DNA of 64,000 bases from Tetrapyrgos nigripes (GCA_013368315.1 JAACJM010000003.1:1054001-1118000), one strand, 5' to 3'. Counted from the stretch's first letter, positions 22,950-35,900 are shown. Numbers and translations: made by a program. Notes: generated by a model from the sequence alone, not told the origin.

Positions 22950-24631
22950 ATGAAAACCTCAACTTTGCAGACTGCGAAAGAAGAACTCGCCAAAGTCAGA
23001 CAGAACGTGAGTTTATGTCGAGTCATTTCCAGACCAGCACTAACAGCTTTGACATACTAGCGGCCATTTCATCTAGAGATAATCAATATTCAGGATCCAG
23101 GACAGGAAAGTTGGAAACGGAAATATGTTTATTGGATTCCGGCGCTGCATCTAGAGGGCAAAGAAATTGCCAAGGGACGATGGAACGCGACTGTGGTGAC
23201 AGAAGCTCTGCAGAAATGGGATCAGGAGGTTGCTCTGGAGGAGAAGACCACAACAACAGCATCGAACGCGGAGGAGAGCTAGACGATATATCGCCTGTGG
23301 TGTCTACGGTTGGCAATAAACCCAATTCGACTATTGGAGACGTCTCTGAACTCAGTTCAGTACCCTCAGAATCTCTTTTCTTCTCCGACACGGAACTTCG
23401 TCCAGATCCACAGACCGGTGTTTGGACTCCCTGGAACCCGGGTGATTATAATTGGGGAGAATATAGGCGACAGTCAGAAACTGTTCTGGGACCTGCATTT
23501 GACCCTTCCCTCGATCATAATCTAAAATCTGAGGGTCTTGATCCACCTTTCTCCTCTCGCTGTTTCAACTGCGGGAATCCAGAACATGTTGTCTCTTCCT
23601 GTCCCTTCCGACTTGATAGAGAGCTCGTTTCCTTGTCCAGAGACATGTACACCTTCTTTCGGGATTACTACAGTGAAGATCGCATCGGCGGCGATTTCAA
23701 TAACAGGTTTTATGCGGTTGAAGAGTGGAAGGCTCAGAGATTGCGGTGGTTGGAAGAGTTTGTACCTGGAGAAATACGAGGGGAGGACCTGCGGGATGCA
23801 CTTGGTATGAACGGTGGAGACGATGAAGACACCCCGGCTGTAGGCATAAAACGGAAGAGAGAGACAGAACCGAAGGACCAAGGTGAAGCTCAGGATGACT
23901 GGCTGCGTAACATGGGTGTATGGGGTTATCCCGCTGGTTGGGCCACTCGTTCAGACGAACCCAATCCGAATGATGTCGTCCGAAAAAAGATATTGAGCGA
24001 ATACGCAGGAAGGGATGAGGCAGAGGAGTTTTTCATGTTTGGTGAACAAGGCGCAGTAGAGACTGTCCTGCTAGAATCTTCTCATTCACAAGACCACACC
24101 AATACATCTTCCGTAATGTCAACTTCAGACAACGGAGAGCATTCTAGCACTGGCAAGAAAATCATACGATGGGTGTTATATCCTCCAAACCATTTTTCTT
24201 CCGAAATGCTACCTGTGTATAACGGTGTTCCTCTTCCTCCCGTTGACGGCATGCCACAGTTTAAACCCCCATCCAAGAAGACAAAGATCTCAGAGTCTTC
24301 ATTTAATGATGAATTGTGGGCAAGCATCATATCCTCCAACAACGCACCTCTCCCGTCACAGCCCCCACCGCCTCTCCCTGCTTTACCACCACCACCTTTC
24401 CCGGACCAACCACCACCTCCTCCCCCAGAACAGCCACCACCGCTCCCATCTCCTCCCAGTGAACCTCCACCTTCCCTTCCACCACTACCTGCACCAGATT
24501 CTTCAGTCCGTGTTCCTTCCAACAAATTGCAGTCACTGTTCCTGTCCGAACGAAGATCTGAGCTTTCCAACCCCAGCATGGACCCATCAAATGATGATGA
24601 ATGTGATATGGACATGTCTGACGATGACTAG
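22950..24631 (+). CDS. ZCCHC8-like protein: CCHC zinc knuckle plus PSP domain
   Basis: My model has exons 22950-23006, 23061-23228 and 23279-24631, giving 525 aa. A longer frame from 22904 is open throughout but reads implausible sequence before 23280. The spliced model instead gives LQTAKEELAKVRQN and then WKRKYVYWIPALHLEG. Cys170, Cys173, His178 and Cys183 form a CX2CX4HX4C knuckle in CFNCGNPEHVVSSC. A PSP domain follows, with PGEIRGEDLRDALGM and later MGVWGYPAGW. In animals ZCCHC8 is the scaffold of the NEXT complex that feeds nuclear RNA to the exosome. The C-terminal part has a long proline run and an acidic Asp/Met tail. The second intron (GTTGCT donor, 50 nt) is the weakest part of the model. 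Confidence 0.75.
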
Positions 24632-24782
24632 TGATACCTCTATAACATTAAGAATGTATAGGTGTTTAGTTTGATACTGTACATATCTTGGCAGCATACC
24701 GCAAATAGTAGACATATATAGCCCCAATCATCTGTCTTATCCAAATCCTATTCGTCCAATCCGAGTCATACATATCCGATGC

Positions 24783-27671
24783 TTATAGCGTCCGACCATT
24801 CATATCTCGTGGTTTCGAGACAGTGTTCTCAGCTATTTGTTCTTTATGGATATAAGGCGCCATCTCGCCCCCTGGGGTATTCTCAACCTAAATTACCGAT
24901 CAGTCAAGCCTAAAGGTCACAGATTATCGCAGACTAAACATACAGTAGAGGTCCCATTACCAAGGAATGAGAATCGGCTGGCGTATTGATAGGTGTACTT
25001 CCAGTCCTCCCAACGAGGGTCGGAAAGGAGTTCCAGGTATTGGAGAGCTGGAGATACATAAAATGAATCAACTATCGCAAAAAAAAAAAGCGCAAAGCGA
25101 TTCGAAATTTACGCACCACTGCCAGGATAGAGTGCATCGGGATGCCCGTCCTTTGTTCCTGCCTTGTACCATGAAGTACACCCATCGGTCTGGAAAGAGA
25201 AATATGAATAACACTAGCAGAGGTTTTCGACGTTGTATAGCCTACCCAAACTCGATCTTCCATCATGATCTCCCAAACTTGATTATATTCGTTCTGTGCT
25301 TGTAAATCTGGTTCCATTGCTTTGATGTCCTGTCTCTGCATCTTCGAGCTAGCCAAACAAGATCGTCAACAGAGCGCAGGGAAGGGGACAAACATCCAGC
25401 TTACAGTGCTTTCACAATGTAATCAGCATTCACCTCTGATCCCAAGAGCACAGATCCATGAGCGTAATTGACGCCAGGACCACAACCCATCAGGAACATG
25501 TTCGGGAAACCATGCACTGCTACGCTGACATAAGCTGAAAAGGTGCTCTCATGGTCAAATCCTGCGTTTACAAAGAGGCACTTGGCGCACCTTTAGGACG
25601 TTTTGCCCAGAGTTCGGAGAGATTAAGACCGTCACGGCCAACAAGTGGATACCGGGGCCTGAGGGTAGTATCGAAGCCGGTAGCAAGGATGATACGGTCA
25701 ACTGGACGCTCTTGGCCATCGACAGCGATGACAGAAGTCGGTGTGACGGCTTTGATCTGCTCCGTGTGCAGATTGACGTGAGGGAGTTGAACACTTTTAG
25801 ACAATCTTCAGAAGAGTTCTTCTATGAGTTGAATCTGAAAGTACTCACGCGTCCAAAAAGGATTGACTGGGAGTAATGCGACGGCACTAGAAAAATCGGT
25901 TTGAAAAAAGTTCTTTGAACTGGGAGAGGTTAACTTGCCCCTACTGCATATCTAAGGAAGGAGTGAGCGGCATGAAAAGCAAGTCATGAGGATAATCAAC
26001 AAACTCTGGAATAATTTTATCAATGAGATCCTCGCGTTTGAGAGCTTCTTGCATGAATTTCTGCATAATTTCCTTGCCTTGCTGTACCAGAGTTCAAGTA
26101 TGTGGTTAGCGACAAAGGCGATGACTTACTACGGCGGTGGGGGAACCTTTCTTGTAGTAGTCTGGGTGGTACACGAGATTACCAACATGAACAGTATCAC
26201 TGGAAAAAAACGTACCATAGAAGATACTCATAGGTCTGTTTATATACATCAGATGCTCATAGAAAGCGTCAGGATCTTCACGGAATCTATTGCGTTCTTC
26301 TTCAGAATCTAAGGAAGATGATAGGGTTAGCTTGTCAAGAAGAGAGGATCAAATTCACGAACAGGTGAAATTGTCAAGCTCCCAAGGACGATCCGTCAAT
26401 ATCTCCGCCAAAAACGGAGGAGTGATCTACAAATTCATGAGCACTTGGACGACTAGCGAAGACAACTCCCCATTACCCAAAACTTGCTTCGGGCGAAGAC
26501 GTCAAGACTTTTGGTGTACGGACCGATTGCACCAATTGTTTGAACGCCCGAAGAGCCCGCACCAATGATGGCACTGGATTGTTGGGACTGAGCAAGATTA
26601 TGGGTAGATGCCTCGGTAACACATACACTCTTTCATCTTTGAACTCCTCTTTCCAGTTCAAGTCCGCTGGCCACTCCGCTGTGTGCAGGACTGGCTTCTT
26701 CGTGAAGGTGTCCAGCCCCGGAATCTCGGGCCTATTGACATGACTGTGTGTGTCCAATTTCAGAAGAAGTATCCAGTATAGGTTAGGTGGAACCCTGACC
26801 TTAAGATTCCTGTAGCCGGAATAAACACATCAACCACATCGGTGAAGGAGGCTCTCGATGCAATGTCTTCCACAGTAACGTGCCATTTAGCGGTTGTTTC
26901 TTCGTAAACTGCGGCAGTGACTTTGTATCTCAAGCGAATATGTTTCTCGATGTCGAACTTCTTGGCAAAGATTTGCATATACTCCTTGATAGCACTGGAG
27001 GAAGAAAAGTACCTGTACAAACCAAAGATTCAGAAATTGAGACCTTGGTCGGTGTTTCTGCCTGCTTACTGGGGCCAATCCGCATATGGAGCAAAAATGA
27101 ACTGGTATACAGGGCTAGGTACGTCGCCTGGGAGGACTCGTCAGCGAAAGATCGAGAAAACACTTGACCGTCTTACATCGGCATCCGGGATATCTGTTAG
27201 CGTGCCTGCAGCAAAACTTTTGAGTCACCAACGAAGGATTTGAACCGGATTGAAGAAGACGCACCACGTCCCAGTATAATCTTTTGAGCATGAAAAAGTG
27301 CGTCAGGACCTGTACATCGAAGCGACGACACTCATACTACTCACCGTCATCTTTCTCATAAAGAATAAAGTCAATAGACTTCAGACTCCCATTCTTCATG
27401 CCTTCAAGGACCTTATAAGCGAAACACAGTCCAGCAGCCCCTGCGCCAGCCACAGCAATCTTGAGCGGACGAGGTTCAAAACCTGTAGAAGTCGTCAGCA
27501 AAGGAAAAGTGCCAAAGCTTGAAGCTTACTGACCAGGTCGATCACGAAGTCTATTCAGTAATTCCGACTCAGCAGAGTGATTGTCGCCGTTCGCCGCTCG
27601 TTGAACAGAGGCTGAGGTATACAACAATGGTTTCAAATCATCAAACAGAGAGGAGAGTACGACTTACGCAT
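24783..27671 (-). CDS. FAD-dependent monooxygenase, Baeyer-Villiger/stcW-like
   Basis: Twenty exons between 27671 and 24783, all phases matching, give 616 aa. The main exons are 27482-27345, 27012-26800, 26308-26130, 25805-25591 and 25534-25405. The N-terminal FAD motif is VAGAGAAG (residues 38-45), then YEKDD and GTWHANRYPGCRCDVPS. The second Rossmann motif is IIGAGSSG (220-227), which binds NADPH, and LATGFDT (413-419) is the conserved ATG motif. The stretch GCRRITPSQSFLDAL is also typical of fungal BVMO-like enzymes. The fingerprint region reads FTKKPVLHTAEWP instead of FxGxxxHxxxWP. Reaction: NADPH- and O2-dependent oxygenation, substrate unknown. Exon 1 contributes only ATGC, and exon 13 (25951-25939) is 13 nt. 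Confidence 0.85.
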
Positions 27672-27711
27672 CTTGAACAAAATCTGACAGATTTCAGCAT
27701 CTTCACTGGAG

Positions 27712-27718
27712 TTTTATA
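27712..27718 (-). promoter_or_regulatory. TATA box of the flavin monooxygenase gene
   Basis: TATAAAA on the minus strand, 41-47 nt upstream of the ATG at 27671. The distance is short, implying a short 5' leader. Confidence 0.5.
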
Positions 27719-28754
27719 CTAAGACTGCTCGGTTTTCGGCCGCTTTCTGTTACCGGATGAGATGCGACTTGGAAGTGTAATCCAGTCAGCAGATCAAGCT
27801 GGCCAGGTATCATGAGAAGGAAGAGGCTCTTTTAGGGCTGCGATCTGCAGTGTAAGTAAGTGGGTAATTGAAGGCTACATGATTCCCATCACATCTTTCA
27901 GTAAAACCTGTCTCCTGACAACTCTCGTAAAATCGTCAAAGGCGTGGCCATGGGTCCTAATATCTTCCAGGATGGGTGTCAGAAGGCGTTAGAGATGAGC
28001 CGGTTGAGTGAGGGTTGTTCAAAAGAAGGCTAAAGCTGTTCCTATCGGGCCTGTTCGAAATTGTCGAGCCTAGACAAAATTTTATTTCCCGCATCCCTCC
28101 AAACCGCCGCGATCTCTTCTCAGTTCCTCTCAGGACTCGACGCATTCTGTTGTTCTAGATATCGTCCAAAAGATAATCACAACAATGATGATAGAAGCAC
28201 ATTTTTGATTGTTACACTACTTGATCCACTTCTCAATTCGTACATAAAGTCTACAGAACATAATACCTAAGAAGCACCACCTCCAAATATCACCTCCCAA
28301 TGTTCCCGCTGTCAACTCTTATCCAGTTCCAGTCAAACATGGGAGAGATGAATGAAGAGGAAGAAGGGATGTCCAGAAGTTGGTAGTAAACTAACCTGGA
28401 GCAGTGAGCAATCCAATACCAGATAGTCGTTGTTGATTCGGTTCCGATCCCCTGATGTGCCGGAGCCCGCTTGTGAAGTGGAGAAAGCGTGCACTAAAAA
28501 GACCTTTGATGCACAAAACGTACATCCTGCTAAGCCAAGAAAGTAAAGCAACAGCTTGGGACTGACAGTTGACGACCTAAGCAGATAGCTACACTTGAGT
28601 GTGATACTGCGTGAAGCACAACGGGAGTATGGATCCCATTGTTCTTATTGACGGGCATCATGCAGAACTACCATCAAGTAGCACTACACCTGCAGGATGA
28701 CATGGCAGCCATATCTTCACAGATTACGGTGCTTTCCAGGCTACAGTGACAGAA
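27719..28754. other. Intergenic interval
   Basis: About 1 kb with no supportable gene between two minus-strand genes; presumably the promoter region of the monooxygenase and the 3' flank of UPF1. Confidence 0.5.
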
Positions 28755-31700
28755 TTAGAATTCTGTAACCCCAGACGCGGTACCCGTGTACTGGCTCTTC
28801 ATATCATCCATATCGATAGCGTCGTCCGTGCTCTTGTAATCGTAGGCAGACATGCTTCCGAGGTCGCTGGTACCCGTAACGCTCGAGTTACCGAACGAAT
28901 TGCGACGTCTCACACGATCACTTTGAGAGAAAGTGAGGTTGACGTTGCTAGCTCTGTCACCTCCAGTGGTGGAGCCAACGACACTGCTATTGTCTGTGAC
29001 GCTACCACTGGGACCGGCATCTTGAGAGATGATGGATGGTGCGTAGGAACTACCATACACGCTGCGTTTGGCACCACTTCCTCTGGGGACGCTGGCGCTG
29101 AAAGGCCCAGAAGCAGTAAAGTTGGGCAAACCTGAAGAGTAGGTTGCTTGCGATTTCAGAGATTGGACATCCGAGGGGATATAGCCAAGAGCGTCGTGAG
29201 TGCGATAGAAGCTGGCATCGAAACGGCTGGGAGTTCCGGAACGACGACCTGTACAAATGAAATGAGTCAATCAAGAGTATTCAAGATTACTCAAGTACGT
29301 ACCATCACCCATAGAAGGAGGCGCGCCGTTCATATACTCCCTGGCATTAGTCTCATGTCGACGGAACTGATCCATAGACTTGGCGAGAGACCTTCTGGGC
29401 TTGCTGAACTGAATCATACTTGCTTGGAGATTGGCCAATGGGCCCTCAACAAGCGTACCATTCTCCTTGTAATGCGTGAGGAGGTAGTGCCATAACGGAT
29501 GCTAGGAACATGGACCATATCATTAGGGAAGATCAGACATTATCGAAAACAAAAGAACATACCTTGGAAAGAACCTTCGGGTTCCCCAGAATAACGACGC
29601 CGTATTTTGCACGGGTCAGAGCCACGTTCAAACGACGAGGATCATTCAAGAAACCAATTCCTTGATGTTCGTTACTCCTGACACAGCTCAAGATGATGTA
29701 GTCCTTCTCTCGTCCCTGGAATGCATCAACACTAGCAACTTCAATCTCCTTATAGAGATCCTTCTTCAAAGAGCCGTTGAACTGCATATAGTTGACGATG
29801 TAGGAACGCTGGCCTTCATACGGAGTAACGACACCAATCTGACCGGGAACGACACCAGACTTGAAGAATTTGGTAACAATTTTTTCGACATTGGAAGCTT
29901 CGGTTCTGTGAAACAAGATTAGCTTCCACTTCATGTCACTGTAAACAAGTAAACTGACCGATTCAAGAAAGACGTCCCACTGCTCGAAATCTCTTCCTGT
30001 CCCAGGTTCTGGTAGAAGAACATTGGCGTATCCGGAATCGGCCAGGGGAAATCAACATTCTTCCTCAACCTCTCCGGAGCAGTGACACCATTCTGCAACG
30101 TCCCTTCATAGAACATGTTCGACGGGAACTCCGATAAGCAAGGGTGCATACGGTATTGAACTTGCAAACGAATGGGTTTGTTGCCTAGGACGACAAGACG
30201 CTCAAACAGAGACTGGGTGAGCCCAGCGCGAGCAGCTTTCTTGTTCATGATGACAGGACCGAGCTGCTGATGGTCACCAACTAGGACGACTTGCTTGCAC
30301 CCGAGTACCAGAGGAATCATACATTCTAGACCACCGAAAAAAGATCAGAAAGTGCATTGGAAGAAACATAGAGAAGGTATATACCTGGTTCAGCAGCCTG
30401 AGTCGCCTCGTCAATCAACACCGTTCTAAACTTCAACTTGCTCAACCTAGGGTCACCAGCACCAACACAAGTACAGCAGATCACATCTGCCGCACTCAAA
30501 ATCTCCTTCTCACACTGCCTAATCAACGTCTTATACTTCCTCTCATCGTTGCTACTCAACTCTCCCTGCTCATTCTTCAACTGAATGAGCTTCTGCAGTT
30601 CGACATGCGTCGTACTGTTCGCAACTTGCTGATGAAGAGTCAAAAACGCCACGCTAGAATCAAGCGCTTCACGAGATTTAGCGGTGAGACGGACGACTTT
30701 AAGCCCGGTGTTGTGGATCTTTTCGGTAAGTTGGTCGACGGCGACGTTGGAAGGAGCACAGACGAGGACTTGATCTGGGTTCATTTTGGCAAGGTGATAG
30801 ACGATGGAGGCAGATGTGACGGTTTTACCGGTACCGGGAGGACCTTGAATTAAGCTGAGAGGTTTCTGGAGAACACTCTTGACGGCGAACATCTGGGAGT
30901 GATTGAGTTCGGGGAGACCAGGGGCAGAGAATCGCTTGGGCATCTGGGTACGCAAGGATTGGGGCTCAAGTTCGTGTCCAAGAAGTTTGTGGTACTATTT
31001 GACATCGTAAGTGGACGTAGCAGGAGAATGACAAGAAAACGCACGATGTATCCGCTGACAGACTTCTCGTCAACGGCAAAGGTCTTCATGGCAAGTTGCA
31101 TCCTATCAAAGCTGGTTGACTTCCACACAAAGTCTGCGGCAAAGTTATGGGTGCATTCAGCGGGAACTCCTTCGCTTCTGCGCAATTCGAGCCCAACTTC
31201 ATCGGAAACGTCTGAAGAAAATGTCAGTCAACATTTTCAAAGAAATGTAGGAATACGCACTGTTGGGAATTTTGATGACATGGCCGACTCCTTCCCAGTT
31301 CTTATGCAATTCACCAGTGTACCTCAACCTCAACTCATCCCCAACAGCCAACCTCACTTCACCACTCTCCAACTTGGGAAGACAAAACCACGCCACACGT
31401 TTTTGGTTCAGACCAAGATCCCACCTAACAGTGATGTCCGTCTGAGTCTGGCTCTCTTTGAGCTTTTTATCGTAATCAGCCTCAATCTTCACAAGTGGTC
31501 CAAAGATATTTTGATATTGATACGCGTCCTCGTAACGGAGCAAAATGGGAAGCGGATCATCATCTACACCAGGCTTTTCGAGATCTTCAAGCGTGGCGTT
31601 AGCATTTTCACGCCATAGATCTTCGAGACGATTGATCTGTGCAAAGGAGATTTGGCGAGAACGGAGTTGTTCGGTTTCGCTGGGCGGCTTGACAAGCCAG

Positions 31701-32432
31701 GAGAGGAAGGACCTGTCATCTATGAGAGGAGCCCATAAAGCCGCGTTCCAAGATATCTCTTTGGAGATAGCGGCACACGGTTGACTGCAAAAGCTGAGTA
31801 AGTTGACATGCGACGAAGGCTAGAATGAGTAATCACGCACCGACAGAGTAAAACGACTACTGTGTCGCTCTTGGCCGGAATGAATCCCAGCATGAAAACG
31901 TTCTTGCTTCCACAGTTATAGCACTCGGGAGTAGTCTCGCCCAAAGGACTCTCTGCGTGAAGAATGACTTCCTTGTGTTTAGCGCGCACAAGATGGTTCA
32001 CGATGTGAGAGGCAGACGTGTTTCCTCTCGAATTACAGAACCACTTGGAGCAGATTAGGCATTTGACGACTGATGCCGGCGAATGAATGCCACAGTAACT
32101 GCGAGTTTGGACTGATTAGTGATGTAGTATTTCAGCAAAAAAAAAGTATTGGCGTACCTGCAGGCATGAGGTGGTAGATCAACCACTCCGTCGTCCTTCA
32201 AGTCATCCAGAACCGAGTCGAATTCGTCCTCAATAACACCGTTCCTAGCGACATGGTTGTTGTTCCCTGAAGGCGGATAACTGGTCGAGTCGGAAATCGA
32301 GAGACTGGAGAGATCGACTGAGGACGAGCCGTCCTGAGTGTTAGATGTATAGACAGAAGACGTGTCGTCGATAATGCCCATTCCGCCATAGGACGAGGCA
32401 GAGTCGTACTGAAAATTGTCGAACGAGTCCAT
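28755..32432 (-). CDS. UPF1: UPF1/NAM7 RNA helicase of nonsense-mediated decay
   Basis: Nine exons: 32432-32158, 32098-31841, 31784-31261, 31211-31045, 30994-30385, 30325-29959, 29905-29563, 29501-29303 and 29248-28755, giving 1,078 aa. The N-terminal CH domain has the paired Cys/His sets, for example [19 protein letters not shown] and [14 protein letters not shown]. The helicase core shows QGPPGTGKT (Walker A, 458-466), [11 protein letters not shown] (motif II), [29 protein letters not shown] and [12 protein letters not shown]. These are the SF1B UPF1 motifs. Upf1 binds ribosome-stalled mRNAs and triggers decay of transcripts with premature stops. The C-terminal tail is Ser/Gly-rich and disordered. 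Length lies between the yeast and human proteins. Confidence 0.95.
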
Positions 32433-32658
32433 GATGAAAGTTTGAGAACAAAGTTGAATAACAGCACTTTCTGATTTCTAAACGACTCAATTCGGAAGCG
32501 ACTCGGAACAAATTTTGACCGGCGCGTCATTCACCCACTGCTACACTTACAAACGATTGTGTATGTACACAAGATGAAGTAAAAACAGGAGGAAGTGTGG
32601 TGCCAAAAAGACTGTAGTGGAAACATGAAAAAGAAAAACTATTCGTGAGATACGGAAT

Positions 32659-32709
32659 GGGCCTAACTGGGAATTGAACCCAGGACCTCTCGCACCCAAA
32701 GCGAGAATC
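32659..32709 (-). tRNA. tRNA-Pro(UGG), 3' part of an interrupted gene
   Basis: On the minus strand this reads, 5' to 3', the last 8 nt shared with the other fragment (GATTCTCG), then the anticodon arm CTCGC-TTTGGGT-GCGAG with anticodon TGG, the variable loop, the T arm CTGGG-TTCAATT-CCCAG and the acceptor strand TTAGGCC plus discriminator C. The 5' part is missing here: upstream sequence is unrelated to a D arm or to a GGCCTAA acceptor strand. That part lies 9 kb away at 41738-41766. The fragment alone cannot fold into a functional tRNA. Confidence 0.9.
32702..32709. repeat. Left 8-bp direct repeat flanking the inserted element
   Basis: CGAGAATC, identical to 41738-41745 and in the same orientation. 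It corresponds to tRNA nucleotides 22-29 (end of D arm and first half of anticodon stem). It is read as the crossover or target-site duplication of the insertion. Confidence 0.85.
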
Positions 32710-32739
32710 TGGAGAAACTATGGATTTGGCTACGCAGCC

Positions 32740-32793
32740 AGGTCACCGTTTATCGTGACCTGCCCTGCCACAGGTCACGATCGCTGGTGACCT
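32740..32793. promoter_or_regulatory. Paired GGTCAC inverted repeats near the left element end
   Basis: Two consecutive inverted repeats have the same geometry: AGGTCAC, 8 nt, GTGACCT (32740-32761), then 10 nt, then AGGTCAC, 8 nt, GTGACCT (32772-32793). The whole block also forms a 23-nt arm/8-nt loop hairpin with five central mismatches. The position is 31 bp inside the left repeat and 112 bp upstream of the recombinase ATG. Arms with an 8-bp spacer are the layout of tyrosine-recombinase sites, but a regulatory operator for the gene is equally possible. Confidence 0.6.
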
Positions 32794-32904
32794 CTTTAGG
32801 TTCCGGCAGGCCGGTCCTATTTGCTTAGCCCGCGACCACAAACATCCGCTCTCGAGTAAAGCCAGAGTCATGAATTTCAAACACCACTCCCTTTCCTTCC
32901 AACC

Positions 32905-35900
32905 ATGTCTGGCTCACCTACGACACGCTGGCTGTTTTCCCCGACTCTAATTTCGTCTGCAAGCCGCTCAACACAGTCCTCGGGCATTTCCGAAGCTTCG
33001 GTACGCCACACTCTCACCGTCAGTTTAACATTTAGCGTTGCCGTTAACCTGGCATGCTTCTTAGACCCAAACTGTCAGCCTCAAGCCAACCACCGACGAC
33101 AACGGTAATCTGGAGACAGCAGAAGAATATGCAGCACGACTGTGAGTAATCTTCAGCTCTACCTAAATGCCCCTATACCTAATACTATTACCTAACACTA
33201 GCATCAATGTTTTCAATACTAAGAAGCTTCTGCGCGAAGTCTGCAAGAAGCTGGAGCTCCAGTCCTCTCACAACGAGAATTTAGAGGGACTGAAACTCAA
33301 AATTGTCAAGAAGTGGTTCGTGTTCTCCCTTCTAGTCTTTTTATTTTCGCTCAAGAACTTATTATACATAGGTATCCGGACTGGTTACCACCCCCACCGC
33401 TGTCGTCAAAAGCAGCTCGAAAACCACGTACAGTCAAACGGCTAGTCAACGCCTCATCAGCCTCGTCGCTTGGCAGCACTCAAAGTATACCCGCACCCGG
33501 ATTATCTCCTCAGCCACTGCAAAATCCATCCACCGACTCCACGCCCGTCCGATCAAAATCCAATTCTCGTAAACAAAAACGGAATTCCAATGCCGTTGAA
33601 TCGAGTCCAGGATCCGAGTACGCAGACGTCGATGAAGAACGCCTGCTTCAAGACCTTAGTGGCAATGTCGAGCTCACCAACGAGGATTTCCACGCTGTTC
33701 TTGGAGTCAGCCGAGATGATTCTGACAGCGAGGACGATGAAGACGGCGCAGATGATAACGGCTATACAGACGATGAAGGTGTGTGCCTTACTGGAAGATT
33801 TTTCATCATTTAATCTCTTACCCATGCTAACTACAATTTGATTACAGACTGTGATGATGAGTCTGACCACGAACGGTACCGGAAGAGGGTTCGCATTAAT
33901 GCGGACACAGCTTTCCAGGGTCATCGTAGGCTCGGCGGAAAACAAGCCCAAGCTCAGATAGTAAGATCGTTCAACGTGAGTTGTCCTTTTCTTTGTTCTC
34001 GGTAACTGTGGCTGATTATTCATACAATCTCTACAGAAATTCCTCGACGAGTCCCTGTTCGCAGGAAAAATCCTGGATCGTATTGTTGATGAGCATTCCT
34101 TGCTCCTCTTCATTGACTGGACGTTTGATCGGCCAAAACTTTCATCGCGTGGCATAGAGTTGCCAGGTACACATGTTGGTGCGGTGAGTATGTTTTAAAT
34201 CATTTTATTCTCATTTCCTGCATCGTCAAGTCTGATCCATCATCCGTTGTATTTGCTCTTAGGGACAGATCCGGAAGATGTTTTTCGGTGCGCTCCGGAT
34301 ACGCAAGTCACAAGAAGCCGAGAACCCACATCTATCGCTTACCAGACCGGCCGTCACTGTGCGTGTCTACGACCTATTGAAGACACGGATCTCTCAAGCA
34401 TGGGAACGACTACGAAAGTGAGTACTCAAGTATATCTCTGGACAACTCCAAGATCCTAAAGCATGTCCAGCGGCTCAATTGACAACATGGACATGCCCGA
34501 TATTGTTTCAAATACTTTCCTTGATAAGATCTCGGATGAGCAGATGAACGACGTCAACTGGGCTTTCCTAAAGCATCGTGAAAGTAAGGTTCGCTTGTTC
34601 TAATTAGCAATTTCGAGTCTGAAATTCTTTTTTCTAGCCCGCCGGGCAATCGTTGGACATGCCGCATGGACGTGCCAAAATGCAAGTGGTAATCGTGGTG
34701 ATGACCTCCGTGCTCTACGCCTTCGAGAGTTACAACCATGGGACACCGTTCATCCGACACAAGGCATTCCGATGAATGGTATGGTAGGCCTGCAGGGTGA
34801 ACAGAAGGTTAAGAAGCATTCCATGGTTTCGGTGCGTTCATTTGCTCATTGCTCAGTTTACCATGTCTTGACCAAGTCAACCACTTCTCAATAGGTCAAC
34901 AACCCTGTCTACACAGCTTTTATCAATCATCGTGACCCAGAGTGGTGCCCAATGGTATCTCTTGCGCTTCTCATGCACTGGTTGTTCGATGTCTATGACA
35001 TCATCACCAAGCAAAAGATTGACTGGACAGTCAATAAGAGCTGGGGTTTGGTATGCTTCAGTTCTTCATGCTTTGACTCAGATAACTGACTCACCTATTC
35101 AGATACGTCTCATCTTTGGTGACGACCCGACCGTTACATACAATCCACATAACCTCTACAACCTCTTCTCACACACATTCAAATCAGTGGGGCTAGAATC
35201 CAGAATGAAGTTACATTTGCCTCGTCATATGCTCGGATATCGTCAACAGAACATGGGGTACATTTTTCATTCCTGATATTATCCAATACCTTGACTAACA
35301 TTCGCTTACAACAGTGTTGATCCGTCTCAGACCGCAAAACTTGGATGGAATCGTCAGGGAGTCTATCAAGACATCTATGCACCCTCTATTCCTAAGACAG
35401 TCAGTACATTTTTATCGCCTGATTATAATCTCTAACTTTGCAATTATTCTTATTGGCAGGCTGTCCTGGCTGCTCATGGCTTCAGGGACTATGAGGAGTA
35501 TAGCATGCCCTGGCGTCAAGTCCATGTTCCCGACCAATTCCTAAGGTTGGTTATGCCCATGGCTGAAGGCATCCTTGCTGAGGTTCACGGAAAGGCAAAC
35601 CTTACTGGGACTGCAAACTTCTGGCGTCTTATGATATCTTTGCGCCCAATGATGCTTCAGGCAAGTCCTTGATTCGGGTTGAATTGTTTTTGGTTTATTA
35701 ATGTGTATCGGTTCTTAGGGTACTGCAGCTATGTATCAGGAGCTTCCCGAGTCTTCGATTTTTAAGCTCCCGGCGCTCAGTGATCCTGTCATTCGCAACT
35801 GGATGTCAACAACGTTCAAGACCGAATACACCATACTCAAGGCGCAGGCTGGCAGCAACATCGACCTTTCACGTATTCAAGATGCTGTTATACGCGAATC

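Noticed and set aside
24082..24615. 177-codon minus-strand frame with Gly-rich sequence
   Set aside because: Antisense image of the proline run of the ZCCHC8-like gene.
27224..27245. T-arm-like GGTTCAAATCC motif on the minus strand
   Set aside because: Sits inside a monooxygenase intron; no acceptor stem, anticodon arm or D arm around it.
30899..31618. 239-codon plus-strand frame opposite UPF1
   Set aside because: Shadow of the UPF1 helicase exons and introns; no protein signature.
33001..33064. Reading through the first recombinase intron as coding
   Set aside because: The 67-codon frame has no continuity; the GTACGC...TTAG splice keeps frame with the following exon.
33553..34155. 200-codon open frame on the minus strand opposite the recombinase gene
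   Set aside because: Lies antisense to exons 4-6 with family-consistent splicing on the plus strand; its own sequence shows no domain.
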